This document shows, piece after piece, positions 59,276-64,000 of a stretch of DNA of 64,000 bases (the stretch's first letter is position 1; every line of letters starts with the position of its first letter). The position numbers were made by a program, and so were the translations under genes. The notes below the pieces were generated by a model that made no database searches, was not told the origin of the DNA, and was given only the letters and a program-made list of their open reading frames with translations. The stretch spans positions 25,744,582 through 25,808,581 of the forward strand of contig OX467092.1 in NCBI GenBank assembly GCA_950106755.1, given 5' to 3'. Source of the DNA: Climacium dendroides (taxonomy: Eukaryota > Streptophyta > Bryopsida > Hypnales > Climaciaceae).

Positions 59276-62200
59276 ATGGATCAAGCGGAGGCGAAGAAAG
59301 TGAGTGAGCTCCTGCAGGAGCTTATTCTAGTGTGTAAGGACAGCTCACAGTCGGCGGCGTTATTCCATGAAAATCTGGCGGAGCTTTGGCCTTCAGTGGA
59401 GGGTGCATCGTCGCATACATTGCCTAAGGTTCTCTTTCGTGAAACCTAACTGCAGTTGCATTACCTAGATGTAGAATGCAGGACTTTAGCTTTTAGTGAT
59501 GCTTAAAGGCGGATAAAGTCAGTGGTATGAAAGCAATGAGAAGAAAGAAATACCAGCTGGATCGCGAATGTATGCGAGGAGGCAGTGGAAATGGATATTA
59601 TTACTTGACATCAGCTGTAGCTGCGCTTGTTACTTGTAAGACAGAACACAACCGGTTAGGTTGTTTTGCTTGTTGCTTGTTAACCTTGGTTCATTATGTG
59701 TTGCAGCTCCAGCTTTTGCAGGAGCAAAGAATACTTCTCGCTTCATCGCAGCATCCGCAGAGGTTGATTCAGAAGATTGAGGAACTGAAGGATGCCGGGT
59801 ATTGATTTCAATTCATTTAGAAATTGATAGCGAGGGTTAAGTTTCAGGGATGTTCATGGGCTAGACCTTTGCAGTAAATGGAGCTCGTAGAAGTTTGAGT
59901 TAGCGAACTTGCAAAAGGTTTATTCCTTTTAGGGTTTGAGGGTGTGCAAATATTCTGAAAGCCTGAGATCACAGCTAAAGAAATTCAAGGATTGCCTTTT
60001 CAATTATCGTTTTAACGGTTTTGTTTGTTCGTTTTTTTTTGCAGGGTGCAGGGTATTGATAGGTACATTTGGCTGGTTGGCCAGATCATTACAGAGCCTT
60101 CAGTGAAGCAGCTATTGTCAAAAGAACGAGGCTTCCAACCGTCTGCTGACCAAGAGTTTGCTGAACCTCAGACGCCGGATTTTTCTGGATATGGATCGTC
60201 TGAGGTGATACTGCCAAGATTTTCATCGCATTTTTGTCCTGATCACCATGGAAAATGGATTAACGTAGGCAGCCATTGCGACCTCCGCTGTTCGTGTAGG
60301 TGCTTAGGAATGAACGGCATGAATTTTTAAGACTTTGTGCACATTCCTTCGATGCACGCTTTGTTTCTAATACATCCAGGTTAATTCATTTTCAGCTACC
60401 TACGCCCAATTTCCAAGTCGATGAGAGCTTGCCGTCAAAGAAAATGAGGGAGTCCGAGAGTATGTTTAAGTCCGTTCCTGGCTCTAAGCAGCGGGGCATG
60501 ACCGTTGACGATGGTGGTCAGCCGGGATCTGCCAGCTGGATTTCTTTACGGTCTGAAAGTATGTTGCATATCAAATTGACGACTGATTTCCTTTGTAGCG
60601 AAGATTCAAGAAGTGAATGCGTTTTATTTTTGTTTGGTAGTGTTCTTGTCTTTTTCCCAATATTTGCGATTCATTAAGATACTCGAGTCGAGGAGGAAAG
60701 TGCGAAGCATGAAGTCGGTTGAATCGGTTTCTCTTCGCAGAAATTATGGATGTGCCAAAGTCGCTTATAGAAGGTGTATCATACCCAGCAACTCCGAGGT
60801 GGAACTTAGATAGACCTTACCTCACTGGTCAATTGTTTCCTCAGGTACTCTACTGCTCAATGTTTCTGGGTTACATCTTATTTTGCAGGCAATAGCTATT
60901 GCAAGGTTTTTATTAAATGATATAATAATCCGATTTTGTGACGATGCTTTCGTTTCAAGAGATGTGTTCTAATGACTTTATTTAATCTGAATGCCAAAGA
61001 GTGGAATACCGAGGCGAAGTCCAGCTTCTAAGACCAGCCAGCTTGAGAAAGAGTCAAACAAGTAACTTCCTTCCTCCTAGTACTCACAATACAGACGAGT
61101 TCAGTCTATCAAGTCTTTAACACTGTTACTTCATCTGTTTGTAGAATATGGAAGAAACATTAAGGGCGATCTACTAATACATTACTTCTTTGTTGCAGCC
61201 ATGGAGAAATGCTCAAAGCTCTTTCTATTTTTTCACCCTCTGTCCAGGTTAGTGTATATGAGGGATGTGATGATGGAAGAAAATGCACTTGAGCTAGAAT
61301 TTAAATTTTCTATCCAGCAAGTGAATGTGTGTGGTTTCAGTAGCGTTTTAGTGGATATGGGTGTATGAAGATCTTTACTGAAAGAACTGATCGTCTGCAA
61401 ATGACAGGAACTACTGGTGATAGAAGATTTACTTTCTGCAATGGTTGGCATTGAGGGTAAATACGTATGTGTTCGAAGAGGTCGGCATAAAGAAGGAAAC
61501 TCTTTCTACTATCAATTGGAGCCATCTTTGGATGCTTCTCTAAGTGTAAGATTTTCTGGGATTTCATAGTTCTGGAACTATCCTACAGTTACAAGAGTTA
61601 GGGCTTTTTGAATATTTTGCTGAGAGCTTTTGAAGATAAAGTTAAATAAACAATCTCCATTTGAGAAGCACTACTATGATATTTTGTGTCAAATTTCAGG
61701 GTGGAAATTTCATTGTAGAACGGTGAAATTAAGAGGTTTGTGCTGGAGGATTTCCCCAAATTTACCTGATTTGTCATAAATTATATGTGCACCTTGGGAC
61801 ATGCAGGATCTGGCCAAAAGGATTCTTCCTTTGTGTGAGAATTATGTAGTCGTGAGTCAATTTGCAGAAGCTCGATCGCATTTTAAGCACGGGTTGGTCA
61901 ATCATGCATTTGCGTCTGCACTGAGGGCTATCTTGCAGGTTGTTATCGTGATCACTTCGTGCTTTTGGATATGTTTGAAAAGCTTTTTTTTATGATTTCT
62001 AATTCCCATTTTTAGTAGAGTTCCTTTTGAAGTCACAGAGAATTTTCGCTACATGTTTCATTGTCGACAAGTTGGTGACCAATATCTAGTCAAAGTACCT
62101 GCTTGATTCCGAATTGTCTAACAGTTTTATACAATGCTCTATTATGCGTGGACAACTGTTGCGGAGGGTTTCATGTACGATAAAGTAATCATTGACTTGT

Positions 62201-64000
62201 GCGTAGGATTATCACGCTATGACAGCGCAGCTTGAGCATCAGTATCGATTAGGTCGTCTTTCCCTTCAAGGCTTGTGGTTTTTCTGTCAGGTGAACGCTC
62301 GCTAATGTTCGTAGTTAATGTATAGACCATATCCGATTGATTTGCCTTTGCTTTTCTTGCGCTCTGTTGGTTCTTAGGATATCGCACTGTCTTTATGGTC
62401 AAAATTTCGATGTGATTTTTGAATCTATTGTGTTGCCACCATATGATAGATGTGTACTATTGAGGAACTCAAATAGATATCAATGGATGTTTAGTCAGTT
62501 ATTCTACTTTTGCAGCCTATGGTTGCGGCTATGCAAGTTCTTTCCACTGCGGTTCAGAGAGCTATCGTACAGCATGCATCTGGTGCAGCAATGCTCAACT
62601 TGCTGCAGAAGCAGGTGAATCTTCCCCTTGCTTACATTCAGACTATCAGTTTTTTGTTTATATAGTATCCCTCTTCTCATGTCTTGCCTGTGATTCTGTT
62701 ATTCTGACAGCTCTGGTCAAGTTTGTCAGAATTGTTTGGAATGAATTTCAAAATCTAACCTTTTTCCTGTTTTCAATGGCACTGCGATTTTTAAGTCATG
62801 CTTTGACGAACTTCCACTAGACTAATAGTGCATACGTGGTTGTTTTCTATTTCTACGACTTACATGTTTGAGATGAGGCAGGCTATAGCCATGGCTGGGG
62901 ATAACTCAGCTAGGTCTCTGCTTCAGAAACTGATTCATGCAGCAAGTACTCCTTACTTTGGGATTTTAGAGAGGTATTGACTTTTTGCCTAAAGCTTGCA
63001 TATTTCTGGACTGATTGTCCATCTCGTAAGAACCTTGCGCTATAGGGTGGTCGATGTCGAATTACTGTTGTAATCTTTAGTCGTACTCACATTAGCTGAT
63101 GTGGACAACCTCCTTGTTCCATATGCCATACTCATCTAAATAAAAGACCATCCTTGCAGCGCATGTGTGTTCTAACTTCATGTGGCTTGTGCATAAAAGA
63201 TGGGTTTATGAGGGCGTTATTGATGATCCTTATGGTGAATTCCTGATCAATGAAAACAAATCCCTGCAGAAGGTATGCTTGTTTGTGGCAAAAATAACAG
63301 TGCTGTAGACTTTGTAACCGTTGAAGGATTCTGTATACCCTCTCAATTGCCTCACATGTCTTTAGCAGGTAATATGTCTAGGTATCTTGCAAAATTAATA
63401 TTTAAATTTGATTTACTGAATGCTGCTTCTTTCAGGAGAGTCTAAGTCAAGACTACTATGCCACTTACTGGCAGCAGCGTTATAGTCTACGGCAAGAAAT
63501 TCCCGGGTTTCTGGCGAGCTATGCTGAAACTATCCTTACCACTGGGAAATATTTGAATGCTATCCGCGAGTGTGGCCACATTGTTCAGGTTTATCCTTTG
63601 GATTCCATGGCATCCTTTATGCCCTCTCTCTAATCTCGTTTACTTCATTCGTCAACATTATAAATCATCATATTAATTTGATTCCTAGTTCTTATGAGAC
63701 AATAGAGGTTCTCACTCGCCATTTGGCACACAATATTATTCATTATGCTCTTTCCCATTCGAACAGCTAATATGTCTTCTTGTTGTTGATTGAGGCATGT
63801 GCATACAATCTATAGGACCCGACTTAGATAAATTTTGATCGAGTCTCGTTGTAGGGTCTGGTTGGCTTCTTATGTGTCTAGTTTTTATAAGGCTGTAATA
63901 TTGCTATCATGTAAAATGATATGTTATAGCTGTGTATTGAAACAATCGATGTTGCAGGTCCCATCAGCGGAGAATGGCACACTAGTGAAAGGGCGTGTAC
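59276..64000 (+). CDS. GCP2: Gamma-tubulin complex component 2, 5' part
   Basis: Fifteen exons join in frame: 59276-59428, 59707-59798, 60045-60204, 60396-60558, 60741-60844, 61000-61061, 61199-61247, 61408-61545, 61807-61938, 62207-62290, 62516-62614, 62882-62973, 63200-63272, 63436-63588 and 63958 onward, about 532 residues before the window ends. GCP2-typical strings are RWNLDRPYLTG, EDLLSAMVGIEGKYV, HAMTAQLEHQYRLGRLSLQG, WVYEGVIDDPYGEF, YWQQRYSLRQEIPGFL and TILTTGKYLNAIRECGH, which cover the N-terminal GRIP1 half. With GCP3 and gamma-tubulin it nucleates microtubules at plant cortical and spindle sites. The start MDQAEAKKVSELLQEL was chosen as the last in-frame ATG; an in-frame ATG 11 codons earlier is possible. 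Exon 6 uses a weak acceptor (GCCAAAG). The C-terminal half lies outside. Confidence 0.93.

Overview
This is a window of plant nuclear DNA. It has AT-rich intergenic sequence, genes with many short phase-conserved GT-AG introns, a plant-type ankyrin/PGG membrane protein, a BBD-type nuclease with a plastid-like leader, and a plastid membrane protein. Short introns, abundant PGG-type ankyrin sequences and an intronless BBD coding region suggest a non-flowering land plant such as a bryophyte. The species cannot be fixed from the window.

Five genes could be modelled. (1) An ankyrin-repeat/PGG four-pass membrane protein lies on the minus strand at 16855-19376 in three coding exons. Its exon 2 and the start of exon 3 look like tandem copies of one unit, and a 236-bp MITE sits in intron 1. 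(2) A protein disulfide isomerase-like protein lies on the minus strand at 22908-27359. It has 12 exons, 540 residues, a signal peptide, an acidic N-terminus and a C-terminal KDEL, with unusual CLHC and CHHC active sites. (3) A BBD/DUF151 bifunctional nuclease with a UVR-like tail lies on the minus strand at 28216-29217 and is intronless. (4) A predicted chloroplast multi-pass membrane protein of unassigned function lies on the minus strand at 42784-44280 in four exons. (5) The 5' part of gamma-tubulin complex component 2 lies on the plus strand from 59276 and runs off the right edge, with 15 exons seen.

The rest is mostly repeats and gene debris. The 7.8-9.2 kb stretch is a patchwork: a coding-like remnant, a decayed copy of PDI exon 3 with its intron, and a copy of the ankyrin gene's first exon and leader, both parents lying in this window. 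That copy also preserves the empty site of the MITE in the ankyrin gene. Decayed transposase genes occur at 32.6-34.0 kb (hAT-like, DUF4371 type) and 54.1-55.9 kb (pogo/Tigger-like DDE). Two families of short elements with Helitron-like ends (TC...CTAG between A and T) lie beside or inside TA microsatellites. Three MITEs with flanking target duplications, a 700-bp foldback element, and a dispersed family carrying degraded PGG-domain sequence fill much of the remainder. A roughly 200-bp segment upstream of the BBD gene is duplicated directly upstream of the plastid membrane protein gene. The genes share no operon-like or pathway relationship.

All exon models are by eye from ORFs, splice consensus, reading-frame continuity and remembered family patterns; no alignment or search was run.
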